From contig JAEZEB010000199.1 of NCBI GenBank assembly GCA_023438115.1, positions 1 through 14,226 of the forward strand: a DNA stretch of 14,226 nucleotides, given 5' to 3'. Both the position numbers and the translations under genes were made by a program. Below are positions 7,498 to 14,209 of the stretch, one piece after another. Each line of letters opens with the position of its first letter. Position 1 is the first letter of the stretch. Source of the DNA: Pseudomonadota bacterium (GTDB taxonomy: Bacteria > Pseudomonadota > Gammaproteobacteria > Burkholderiales > Burkholderiaceae_C). A model generated the notes under the pieces. That model saw nothing but the letters and a program-made list of their open reading frames with translations. It did no database searches and was not told the origin of the DNA.

Positions 7498-7832
7498 ACG
7501 GGCAGACGGATCTCTGGACCCTGTTCGTGATCGCCGGCCTGGCCGGCGTGACCGTGCTCACGCGCTGCTTCTTCTTCATCCTGGACCGGCCCTGGTCCTT
7601 GCCCGCATGGGCGCATCGCGCACTGCACTACGCGCCGGTGGCGGCGCTGGCCGGCGTGGTGCTGCCGGAAATCGTGATGACGCAGGGCGAGCTCACGCCG
7701 ACCTGGCAGGACGCGCGCCTGTTCGCCGCGGCCGCGGGCGCGGCCGTCTTCTTCTGGCGCCGCAGCGTCACCGCCACCCTGCTGCTGGGCATGGCGGTCT
7801 ACCTGCCGTTGCACCTGGGCCTGGGCTGGTAA
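7494..7832 (+). CDS. azlD: AzlD family amino-acid exporter, small subunit
   Basis: The product is a 112-residue, almost wholly hydrophobic protein with three or four membrane segments: about 9-30 (LFVIAGLAGVTVLTRCFFFIL), 45-65 (YAPVAALAGVVLPEIVM), 75-90 and 94-110. The TRCFFF stretch, the APVAALAGVVLPEI stretch and the length are typical of AzlD. Its ATG overlaps the azlC stop (ATGA, 7494-7497), which indicates coupled translation and a 1:1 complex. The TAA stop (7830-7832) lies inside a GGTAACCG element (7828-7835) that may belong to the control region of pgk. A perfect 12-bp palindrome CCGGCGCGCCGG (7833-7844) immediately follows and could form a short terminator-like hairpin, but there is no T-run. 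Confidence 0.9.
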   Translation: MNGQTDLWTLFVIAGLAGVTVLTRCFFFILDRPWSLPAWAHRALHYAPVAALAGVVLPEIVMTQGELTPTWQDARLFAAAAGAAVFFWRRSVTATLLLGMAVYLPLHLGLGW

Positions 7833-7878
7833 CCGGCGCGCCGGCCGGCTTCCTAGAATCGGGGATTCCCTCCGATTC
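7828..7878 (+). promoter_or_regulatory. pgk control region: GGTAACCG, TAGAAT -10 and an overlapping inverted repeat
   Basis: GGTAACCG (7828-7835) lies where a -35 box would be for the -10 hexamer TAGAAT (7854-7859, four of six, no recognisable -35). An inverted repeat GAATCGG (7856-7862) / CCGATTC (7872-7878) with a 9-nt centre overlaps the -10 and the expected start near 7866, which is a typical repressor position. The same GGTAACCG octamer recurs upstream of pyk and fba. The missing -35 next to a shared motif suggests activator-dependent initiation. All of this is inference from position and repetition. Confidence 0.5.
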
Positions 7879-7890
7879 CAGAAAGCTGTC

Positions 7891-9060
<1,170 letters not shown>

Positions 9061-9084
<24 letters not shown>

Positions 9085-9113
9085 CGCCGTCCTGCGCCGC
9101 CCGCTCGCTGCAG
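9061..9113. terminator. Long inverted repeat spanning the pgk stop codon
   Basis: The left arm CTGCAGGAGCGGGCGGC (9061-9077) pairs with 9096-9113, which is its exact complement apart from one extra base (G9107). This makes a 17-bp stem with an 18-nt loop. The left arm is the last coding part of pgk and the TGA (9082-9084) is in the loop. The right arm runs to within 3 bp of the stop of the convergent gene. There is no T-run on either side, so it may be a factor-assisted bidirectional terminator or a 3' end stabiliser rather than a standard intrinsic terminator. Confidence 0.55.
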
Positions 9114-9115
9114 GC

Positions 9116-9676
9116 TCAGGGCGCCTGCAGCGCCTGCGCCGTGACCCAGGTCGCGGGCGCGGCGGCCTCCAGCGGCTGCGCGGGCGGCGTGTAGACGCAT
9201 TCCAGCTGCGGTTCGCCCGTGTAAATGCGCAGCAGCGCGCAGCCTTCCCAGAACTGCCGCTCGTGCTCGCTCTCGGACCAGGTCTTCATGCCCCAGGCCA
9301 CGCCCAGTGCGATGCACGCCGGCGCGAAGCCGCCGCCGGTGAGCAGCGAGGCCGTGATGCAGAGGTTGTTGGCCGTGGCGCCGCTCCAGCTCGAGGCCGC
9401 CATCGCGTAGGCGCGCGGCCGCTCGGCATCCGGCAGGCTCTCCACGTACTCGAACACCACCGCCTTCATGCCGACCGACAGCAGCGGCCCCAGCGGGTTG
9501 AGTTCCGCCGCGCCGACGGCCAGCCCCACCGCGGTGGAAACGCCGTCGCCGAAGGCGGCGTGGCGGGCCTGGTCCTTCAACTCCTCCGCCCCGGCGCTGC
9601 CGAGTGCGCACGCGAGCGCCGCCGCGGCGACCAGGGCGCGCAGCCCGGCCTTCCCTCCTCTTTTCGCATGTCCCAA
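9116..9676 (-). CDS. Small exported or membrane protein of unknown function
   Basis: The 186-residue protein has a signal peptide (basic MGHAKRGGKAGLR, hydrophobic AALVAAAALACALG-like core, likely cleavage after A30, SAGA|EEL). The mature part holds a GDGVSTAVGLAVGAAELNPLG segment (43-63), hydrophobic stretches at about 47-70 and 106-130, four cysteines (106, 121, 146, 160) and a Pro/Ala-rich tail. The D-x-x-ST-x-x-GL-x-x-GA-x-E-x-NP pattern recalls DUF5658-type membrane proteins, but I would not assign it. The start is a TTG at 9676: a perfect GAGGAGG (9689-9683 on the minus strand) lies 6 nt before it, and no in-frame ATG fits. It runs against its neighbours, between pgk and pyk, and its 3' end meets the pgk terminator stem. 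Confidence 0.75.
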   Translation of the reverse strand: MGHAKRGGKAGLRALVAAAALACALGSAGAEELKDQARHAAFGDGVSTAVGLAVGAAELNPLGPLLSVGMKAVVFEYVESLPDAERPRAYAMAASSWSGATANNLCITASLLTGGGFAPACIALGVAWGMKTWSESEHERQFWEGCALLRIYTGEPQLECVYTPPAQPLEAAAPATWVTAQALQAP

Positions 9677-9691
9677 CTTCGTCCTCCTCGA

Positions 9692-9706
9692 GCGGACGGT
9701 GTCCGC
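9692..9706 (-). promoter_or_regulatory. Leader hairpin next to the Shine-Dalgarno of the 9116-9676 gene
   Basis: GCGGAC (9692-9697) and GTCCGC (9701-9706) form a perfect 6-bp stem with a 3-nt loop. On the minus strand it ends two bases before the GAGGAGG Shine-Dalgarno sequence of the leftward gene. If transcribed, it would sit right at the ribosome entry site. Whether it regulates is unknown. Confidence 0.3.
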
Positions 9707-9823
9707 CGCAGAAAAAGTGGACCATGCTCATCCATGGGAAAACCAGATCCCTTGCTGGAAGCCCCGGTATTTTTTGCTTGCCGCGACGCTGGTCCGCGAA
9801 CTTGCACCGGCTATCGCGGTCAG

Positions 9824-9906
9824 CCGTAACCGGGCGTGAAAACGGCGTGGCGACGGAACGACGCCTCGTCCCGGTAACCGTGCCGTAACCGCTTCCGTGT
9901 GAGAAT
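9824..9906 (+). promoter_or_regulatory. pyk control region with three GTAACCG motifs
   Basis: CCGTAACCG (9824-9832), CGGTAACCG (9872-9880) and CCGTAACCG (9883-9891) precede pyk. The last two are spaced 11 bp, one helical turn, and form GGTAACCGTGCCGTAAC (9873-9889). This matches the minus strand upstream of fba at 15 of 17 positions. A weak -10 candidate GAGAAT (9901-9906) follows 9 bp later with no recognisable -35, so the repeats occupy the -35 region. The rest of the 260-bp gap (9677-9936) holds the leader of the opposite gene and no ORF I can support. Confidence 0.5.
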
Positions 9907-9936
9907 CCGAAACTAAATTACAAGGAGTCCGCCTTC

Positions 9937-11373
9937 ATGGCCGCCCGCCGCGCCACCAAGATCGTCGCCACCCTCGGCCCCGCCTCCAGCGAACCCTCCA
10001 TCCTCGAAGCCATGATCCGCGCCGGCGTGAACGTCGTGCGCCTGAACTTCAGCCACGGCAGCGCCAAGGACCACATCGACCTCGCGCGGCAGGTGCGGCA
10101 GGCCGGCCAGGCCGCCGGCCGCGAGGTGGCGATCATGGCGGACCTGCAGGGGCCCAAGATCCGGGTGGGCAAGTTCGCCGAGGGCAAGGTGCAACTCGAG
10201 GCGGGCGCGAAGTTCATCCTGGATGCAGCGCGCACGGAACCCGGCGATGTCCACGGCGTCGGCCTGGACTACAAGGAACTCCCGCGCGACGTGAAGCCCG
10301 GCGACGCGCTGCTGCTGAACGACGGCCTCATCGTGCTGATGGTCGACAGCGTCAAGGGCGACCAGATCCGCACGACGGTGAAGCTCGGTGGCGTGCTGTC
10401 CAACAACAAGGGCATCAACAAGCACGGCGGCGGCCTCACGGCCCCGGCGCTGACGGCCAAGGACATGGAGGACATCCGCACCGCCATGAGCTTCCAGGCC
10501 GACTACGTGGCGGTGAGCTTTCCCAAGAACGCGACCGACATGGAGATGGCGCGCCAGCTGTGCAACGTGGCGGCGGCCGAATACCGGCACCGGCCGGCGC
10601 TGATCGCCAAGATCGAGCGCGCCGAGGCGATCCCCAATCTCGAAGCCATCCTCAAGGCCAGCGACGGCATCATGGTCGCGCGCGGCGACCTCGCGGTGGA
10701 AGTGGGCAACGCCGCCGTGCCGGCGCTGCAGAAACGCATGATCCGGCTCGCGCGCGAGCACGACAAGGTCGTGATCACCGCCACGCAGATGATGGAGTCG
10801 ATGATCACGCAGCCGGTGCCCACGCGCGCGGAGGTCAGCGACGTCGCCAACGCGGTGCTCGATGGCACCGACGCCGTGATGACCAGCGCCGAGACGGCCA
10901 CCGGCAAGTATCCGCTGGAAGTCGTGCAGCAGATGGCGAACATCTGCGCCGAGGCCGAGATGGCCGAGGACGTGAAGCTCGATGCCGACTTCAGCGGCAT
11001 GACCTTCGGCCGCATCGACCAGTCGATCGCCATGGGCGCGCTGTTCACGGCCTACCACCTGGGCTGCAAGGCCATCGTGGCGCTCACCGATTCCGGGTCC
11101 ACCGCGTTGTGGATGAGCCGCCACCGCATCCACATCCCGATCTACGCGCTCACGCCCAAGCTGGTGACGCAGCGCAAGATGGCCCTCTATCGCAACGTGC
11201 GCCCGCTGCTGATGGACCAGAGCGCGGACCGCGACACGGCGCTGGCCGAGGCCGAATCGCACCTGAAGAACCGCGGCATCGTGCAGACGGGCGACATCTA
11301 CGCCATCACCTGCGGCGAGCCGATGGGTGCGCCCGGCGGCACGAACATGCTCAAGATCGTCCGCGCGAGCTGA
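9937..11373 (+). CDS. pyk: Pyruvate kinase
   Basis: Pyk converts phosphoenolpyruvate and ADP to pyruvate and ATP, the last step of glycolysis. The 478-residue protein has KIVATLGPAS (8-17), VRLNFSHG (34-41) with the substrate Arg/Asn/Ser, MADLQGPKIR (67-76), the catalytic Lys in IAKIER (223-228, K225, with E227 as metal ligand), MVARGDLAVE (246-255), TATQMMESM (281-289) and SDVANAVLDGTDAVMTSAETA (301-321). A C-terminal domain (about 345-478) is present, so it is a full-length, probably allosterically regulated enzyme. The start ATG at 9937 has an AAGGAG Shine-Dalgarno sequence (9922-9927) 9 nt upstream. It has its own control region because the gene upstream faces the other way. fba follows after 122 bp. 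Confidence 0.97.
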   Translation: MAARRATKIVATLGPASSEPSILEAMIRAGVNVVRLNFSHGSAKDHIDLARQVRQAGQAAGREVAIMADLQGPKIRVGKFAEGKVQLEAGAKFILDAARTEPGDVHGVGLDYKELPRDVKPGDALLLNDGLIVLMVDSVKGDQIRTTVKLGGVLSNNKGINKHGGGLTAPALTAKDMEDIRTAMSFQADYVAVSFPKNATDMEMARQLCNVAAAEYRHRPALIAKIERAEAIPNLEAILKASDGIMVARGDLAVEVGNAAVPALQKRMIRLAREHDKVVITATQMMESMITQPVPTRAEVSDVANAVLDGTDAVMTSAETATGKYPLEVVQQMANICAEAEMAEDVKLDADFSGMTFGRIDQSIAMGALFTAYHLGCKAIVALTDSGSTALWMSRHRIHIPIYALTPKLVTQRKMALYRNVRPLLMDQSADRDTALAEAESHLKNRGIVQTGDIYAITCGEPMGAPGGTNMLKIVRAS

Positions 11374-11424
11374 GGGCCCGCGCCGCGAGCGTTTGGCAAC
11401 GCCTCGCGCGCGCGCCTCAGCCGG

Positions 11425-11466
11425 TAGAATCCCGGGGAGTTACGGAGCGGTTACCACGGCCGCTCC
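11425..11466 (+). promoter_or_regulatory. fba control region: TAGAAT, paired GTTAC motif and leader inverted repeat
   Basis: TAGAAT (11425-11430) is a possible -10, but the nearest -35-like hexamer (TTGGCA, 11393-11398) is 26 bp away, too far. Downstream lies GTTACGGAGCGGTTACC (11439-11455): two GTTAC units 11 bp apart, the reverse complement of the paired element before pyk (15 of 17 identical). Overlapping it is an inverted repeat GGAGCGG (11444-11450) / CCGCTCC (11460-11466) with a 9-nt centre, the same geometry as the repeat before pgk. If TAGAAT is used, the elements lie just downstream of the start. Confidence 0.45.
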
Positions 11467-11495
11467 AGCCTTTCGTAGTACCTCCAGGAACTGCC

Positions 11496-12560
11496 ATGCC
11501 CCTCGTTTCCATGCGCGAACTGCTGGACCATGCCGCCGCCAATGGCTACGGCATTCCGGCCTTCAACGTCAACAACCTCGAGCAGGTCCAGGCCGTGATG
11601 GAAGCGGCGAAGGAGACCAACGCCCCGGTGATCCTGCAGGCCAGCGCCGGCGCGCGCAAGTACGCCGGCGAACCCTTCATCAAGCACCTGATCCAGGCGG
11701 CCGTCGAGGCCTATCCGCAGATCCCGCTGGTGATGCACCAGGACCACGGCCAGAGCCCCGACGTCTGCAAGGGCGCGATCGACCTGGGCTTCACCTCCGT
11801 GATGATGGACGGCTCGCTGGAATCCGACGGCAAGACCATCGCCAGCTACGACTACAACGTGGACGTGACCCGCAAGGTCGTCGACATGGCGCACAAGCTG
11901 GGCGTCACCGTCGAGGGCGAGCTGGGCTGCCTCGGCTCGCTCGAGACCATGAAGGGCGACAAGGAAGACGGCCACGGCACCGACGCGACCATGACGCGCG
12001 AGCAGCTGCTGACCGACCCGGAGCAGGCCGCCGACTTCGTCAAGAAGACGCAGCTGGACGCGCTGGCCATCGCCATCGGCACCAGCCACGGCGCCTACAA
12101 GTTCACCCGCAAGCCCACGGGCGACATCCTGGCGATAGACCGCATCAAGGAAATCCACCGCCGCATCCCCAACACGCACCTGGTGATGCACGGTTCGTCC
12201 TCGGTGCCGCAGGAGCTGCTGGCGATCATCCGCCAGTACGGCGGCAACATGAAGGAAACCTACGGCGTGCCGGTGGAGGAGATCCAGGAAGCCATCAAGT
12301 ACGGCGTGCGCAAGATCAACATCGACACCGACATCCGCCTGGCGATGACGGGCGCGGTGCGCAAGTTCCTGGCCGAGAACCCCGAGAAGTTCGACATGCG
12401 CGAGTGGATGAAGCCCGCGCGCGAGGCCGCCAAGCAGATCTGCAAGCAGCGCTACATCGAGTTCGGCTGCGAAGGCCAGGCCGGCAAGATCAAGGGCGAG
12501 ACGCTGCAGGTCGTGGCCGCCAAGTACGCCAAGGGCGAGCTGGCCCAGACGGTGAACTGA
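11496..12560 (+). CDS. fba: Fructose-bisphosphate aldolase, class II
   Basis: The enzyme splits or forms fructose 1,6-bisphosphate from dihydroxyacetone phosphate and glyceraldehyde 3-phosphate with zinc. The 354-residue protein starts MPLVSMRELLDHAAANGYGIPAFNVNN and has HQDHG (81-85, D83 acid/base and H84 zinc ligand), VEGELG (139-144), the loop Glu/Gly-rich region (KGDKEDGHGTDAT, 153-165), IGTSHGAYKF (194-203, zinc His198), MHGSSSVP (231-238, zinc His232) and NIDTDIR (275-281). It is of the CbbA type found beside Calvin-cycle genes in Cupriavidus, but no such genes are visible here, so its role is probably glycolysis and gluconeogenesis. AGGA (11486-11489) precedes the ATG at 11496. The TGA forms the base of a stem-loop (12558-12593). 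Confidence 0.97.
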   Translation: MPLVSMRELLDHAAANGYGIPAFNVNNLEQVQAVMEAAKETNAPVILQASAGARKYAGEPFIKHLIQAAVEAYPQIPLVMHQDHGQSPDVCKGAIDLGFTSVMMDGSLESDGKTIASYDYNVDVTRKVVDMAHKLGVTVEGELGCLGSLETMKGDKEDGHGTDATMTREQLLTDPEQAADFVKKTQLDALAIAIGTSHGAYKFTRKPTGDILAIDRIKEIHRRIPNTHLVMHGSSSVPQELLAIIRQYGGNMKETYGVPVEEIQEAIKYGVRKINIDTDIRLAMTGAVRKFLAENPEKFDMREWMKPAREAAKQICKQRYIEFGCEGQAGKIKGETLQVVAAKYAKGELAQTVN

Positions 12561-12593
12561 CTCGGAAGAATCGCAGGCGATTTTTCCGAGTTG
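12558..12593 (+). terminator. Stem-loop at the fba stop codon
   Basis: ACTCGGAAGAATCG (12560-12573) pairs with CGATTTTTCCGAGT (12578-12591) across a CAGG tetraloop, with one G-U pair; two further wobble pairs extend it through the TGA. It is a 14-bp or longer stem. The T-run (12581-12585) is inside the right arm, not after the stem, so it is not a textbook intrinsic terminator. An inner AATCG/CGATT stem followed by T's could act as one. Confidence 0.5.
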
Positions 12594-12602
12594 TGCTGAT
12601 CA

Positions 12603-12640
12603 GTGTGAAGCGGACCGGCAAAGCCGGATCCTCTTCACAC
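12603..12640. repeat. Second hairpin in the fba-purC gap
   Basis: GTGTGAAG (12603-12610) pairs with CTTCACAC (12633-12640). Inside, GGA/TCC (12612-12614/12629-12631) and CCGGC/GCCGG (12615-12619/12623-12627) continue the stem to an AAA loop, with one mismatch and one bulge. The near-continuous 16-bp pairing in 38 nt is unlikely to be accidental. No T-run follows. It could be a second terminator element, an mRNA 3' stabiliser or part of a small RNA. Confidence 0.5.
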
Positions 12641-12644
12641 GAGA

Positions 12645-12673
12645 GACCGCTCTGCATGTCGTTCCGAGCGGTC
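12645..12673. repeat. Third inverted repeat in the fba-purC gap
   Basis: GACCGCTC (12645-12652) and GAGCGGTC (12666-12673) are perfect 8-bp arms with a 13-nt centre. It lies 18 bp upstream of the -35 of the proposed purC promoter, where an operator would fit. It could instead be an RNA hairpin of a transcript running on from fba. Confidence 0.4.
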
Positions 12674-12691
12674 CACGGGCCGCTGCGCGGA

Positions 12692-12719
12692 TTGTGGCAT
12701 CCGGCCACTGAGCGACAAT
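12692..12719 (+). promoter_or_regulatory. Candidate purC promoter
   Basis: TTGTGG (12692-12697) and GACAAT (12714-12719) are 16 bp apart; they match the consensus at three and four of six positions. The predicted start, seven bases after the -10, falls on the A of an ATG at 12726. This would make the message leaderless and start it with the nine-codon mini-ORF rather than with purC itself. Confidence 0.5.
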
Positions 12720-12725
12720 GCGAGC

Positions 12726-12755
12726 ATGCTGTTGCCGCCGCAAGCCTCGCTATGA
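12726..12755 (+). CDS. Candidate leaderless nine-codon upstream ORF of purC
   Basis: ATG at 12726 opens MLLPPQASL and stops at TGA 12753-12755. The stop overlaps the purC ATG (12752-12754) in an ATGA junction. The ATG lies 6 nt after the proposed -10, so it would be the 5' end of the message. purC has no Shine-Dalgarno sequence of its own in the preceding 17 bases, so ribosomes finishing this mini-ORF could start purC. The evidence is positional only; a short frame can arise by chance. Two consecutive prolines (PP) might slow the ribosome. Confidence 0.35.
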   Translation: MLLPPQASL

Positions 12756-13657
12756 CCGCCGCCCTCCACACCTCCAACATCACCTCGCTGCCGCTGCTGG
12801 CGCGCGGCAAGGTGCGCGACAACTACGCGGTCGGCGACGACCGCATCCTGATGGTCGCGAGCGACCGGCTCTCGGCCTTCGACGTGATCATGGGCGAGCC
12901 GATCCCGGGCAAGGGCGAACTGCTCACGCAGATGGCGCTGTTCTGGTTCGCGCGCCTGGGCCACATCTGCCCCAATCACCTGACGGGCGAGGCGCCCGAG
13001 AGCGTGGTGACGCCGGCCGAAATGCCGCAGGTGCAGGGCCGGTCCATGCTGGTCAAGCGCCTCGAGCCCATCCTGGTGGAGGCCGTCGTGCGCGGCTACC
13101 TCGCCGGCAGCGGCTGGAAGGAGTACCAGGAATCGCGGACGGTGTGCGGCGTGCCGCTGCCGGCGGGCCTGAAGAACGCCGCGAAGCTGCCCGAGCCGAT
13201 CTTCACGCCGGCGGCCAAGGCAGCTTCGGGCCACGACGAGAACATCCCGTACGAGAAGGTGGTGGAGATGATCGGCCCCGATCTGGCCGCGAAGATCCGC
13301 GAGACCAGCATCCGCATCTACCGCGAAGCGGCCGACTTCGCGCTCACCAAGGGCCTGATCATCGCCGACACCAAGTTCGAGTTCGGCCTGGACGAGGATG
13401 GCACGCTGGTGCTGATGGACGAGGTGCTCACGCCCGACTCCTCCCGCTACTGGCCGGTGGAGGGCTACGAGGCCGCGTTCGCCAAGGGTGAGAACCCGCC
13501 GAGCTACGACAAGCAGTTCGTGCGCGACTGGCTTGAGGCCGTGCGCATCGACGGCCAGCCCTGGGACAAGACGCCGCCCGCGCCGCGCCTGCCCAAGGAC
13601 GTGATCGAGAAGACCGCGGCCAAGTACCGCGAAGCACTGCAGAGGCTCGCCGCGTAG
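12752..13657 (+). CDS. purC: Phosphoribosylaminoimidazole-succinocarboxamide synthase (SAICAR synthase)
   Basis: PurC joins aspartate to CAIR with ATP, giving SAICAR, in cytoplasmic purine synthesis. The 301-residue protein has LARGKVRDNY (16-25), ASDRLSAFDVIM (36-47), PGKG (52-55), VKRLEPILVEAVVRGYLAGSGW (101-122), the FTPAAKAASGHDENI substrate region (151-165), DTKFEFGLDEDG (206-217) and MDEVLTPDSSRYW (222-234). Its length matches the longer, about 300-residue form common in Burkholderiales and fungi-like PurC rather than the 240-residue enterobacterial form. The ATG at 12752 gives the family N terminus, and no Shine-Dalgarno sequence is seen. purC after fba is the usual order in Burkholderiales, where purE and purK often follow; here a small exported protein gene comes next. 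Confidence 0.96.
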   Translation: MTAALHTSNITSLPLLARGKVRDNYAVGDDRILMVASDRLSAFDVIMGEPIPGKGELLTQMALFWFARLGHICPNHLTGEAPESVVTPAEMPQVQGRSMLVKRLEPILVEAVVRGYLAGSGWKEYQESRTVCGVPLPAGLKNAAKLPEPIFTPAAKAASGHDENIPYEKVVEMIGPDLAAKIRETSIRIYREAADFALTKGLIIADTKFEFGLDEDGTLVLMDEVLTPDSSRYWPVEGYEAAFAKGENPPSYDKQFVRDWLEAVRIDGQPWDKTPPAPRLPKDVIEKTAAKYREALQRLAA

Positions 13658-13696
13658 CGGCTTGTAAAGGGCCGCCACCGGCGCGCACCTGCGCGC

Positions 13697-13702
13697 TATG
13701 CT
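13697..13702 (+). promoter_or_regulatory. Possible -10 box of a leaderless promoter for the 13709 gene
   Basis: TATGCT (four of six) ends 6 nt before the ATG at 13709, so the transcript would start on the A of the start codon. No good -35 is seen 16-18 bp upstream, and no Shine-Dalgarno sequence lies before the ATG. The spacing copies that of the purC mini-ORF and of smg. Confidence 0.35.
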
Positions 13703-13708
13703 GGCCCG

Positions 13709-14131
13709 ATGAAAGCCGCCGCCATCCTCCTCGCGGCCGCCGCGGCCTTCGCCGCGCCGGCCTTCGCGCAATCCGAAGCGCAATGCATCGTCGCGGGCCG
13801 ACTCAGCGACGGCTTGTGGGCGCCGAAGTTCATGGGCATGCACCTGTTCGGCGAGCGTGGACAGCCGATCGCGACGCCGACGCGCCAAGCCTTGTCCCAG
13901 GTGCGTCGCGCCACTTTGGATCAGCCCGCGCTGCTGTCGCGTTGCGATGGCGACGGTCCGCTGGCGAATGCCGACGGCGAGCCGCCGGGGCGCAAGGGCG
14001 CGGCACCGGCCGTAGCGGCCGGCGATATCGAGGTGGAGGGCCTGGCCTTCCCGAAGCTGCGCGTGGGCGGGGAACTCGTCGAGCTGCGCGTGCGGGTGCC
14101 GGCGGAGCGCGTGGTGATGGTGACGCGCTAA
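13709..14131 (+). CDS. Small periplasmic protein of unknown function
   Basis: The 140-residue protein starts with a clear Sec signal peptide (MKAAAILLAAAAAFAAPAFA, cleavage after A20). The mature part of about 120 residues has two cysteines (C26 and C79) that could form a disulfide. It ends in a beta-rich segment (DIEVEGLAFPKLRVGGELVELRVRVPAERVVMVTR) that looks like a small sandwich fold. There is no lipobox, membrane segment or recognisable enzyme motif. I have an impression of similar short exported proteins in other Comamonadaceae, unchecked. The ATG at 13709 is chosen because it opens the signal peptide. It lies 51 bp after purC, at the place where purE might be expected, and ends just before a REP pair. 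Codon use looks like that of the neighbours. Confidence 0.75.
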   Translation: MKAAAILLAAAAAFAAPAFAQSEAQCIVAGRLSDGLWAPKFMGMHLFGERGQPIATPTRQALSQVRRATLDQPALLSRCDGDGPLANADGEPPGRKGAAPAVAAGDIEVEGLAFPKLRVGGELVELRVRVPAERVVMVTR

Positions 14132-14141
14132 GGGTGGCCAT

Positions 14142-14209
14142 GGTGGGCAGCGGAGCTGCCCACCCTACGGGGCCCAGCGTGCGTAGGGTGGGCACCTGCG
14201 GTGCCCACC
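14142..14209. repeat. REP-like inverted pair (second family)
   Basis: Two 28-bp elements face each other: 14142-14169 and 14182-14209, separated by 12 bp. Each has a perfect 10-bp stem with a 3-nt loop: GGTGGGCAGC/GCTGCCCACC (14142-14151/14155-14164) and GGTGGGCACC/GGTGCCCACC (14187-14196/14200-14209). On the outer-to-inner reading, each palindrome is preceded by GTAG (14183-14186 for the right copy, and on the minus strand CGTAG for the left one). Compensating changes keep the stems intact. The pair is a BIME-like arrangement and probably also helps end the transcript of the 13709 gene. It is unrelated in sequence to the array at 1508-1710. Confidence 0.8.

Noticed and set aside
9677..9823. 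Possible small RNA or ORF in the pyk upstream gap
   Set aside because: Short frames here are not supported by a ribosome-binding site or coding character, and apart from the 9692-9706 hairpin no extended structure was seen.
10560..11400. Long open frame running through pyk into fba that could be read as a fusion
   Set aside because: The part inside pyk is a low-complexity Arg/Gly/Ala shadow frame; the true fba frame starts at ATG 11496 with a Shine-Dalgarno sequence and the family N terminus.
11425..11430. TAGAAT taken as a certain fba promoter
   Set aside because: No -35 at a usable distance; kept only as a candidate within the control region.
12718..13491. Long ORF (257 codons) starting MRACCCRRKPRY
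   Set aside because: It is a shadow of purC in another frame, rich in Arg/Ala/Gly/Pro as expected from GC-rich frames, and it starts inside the purC promoter.
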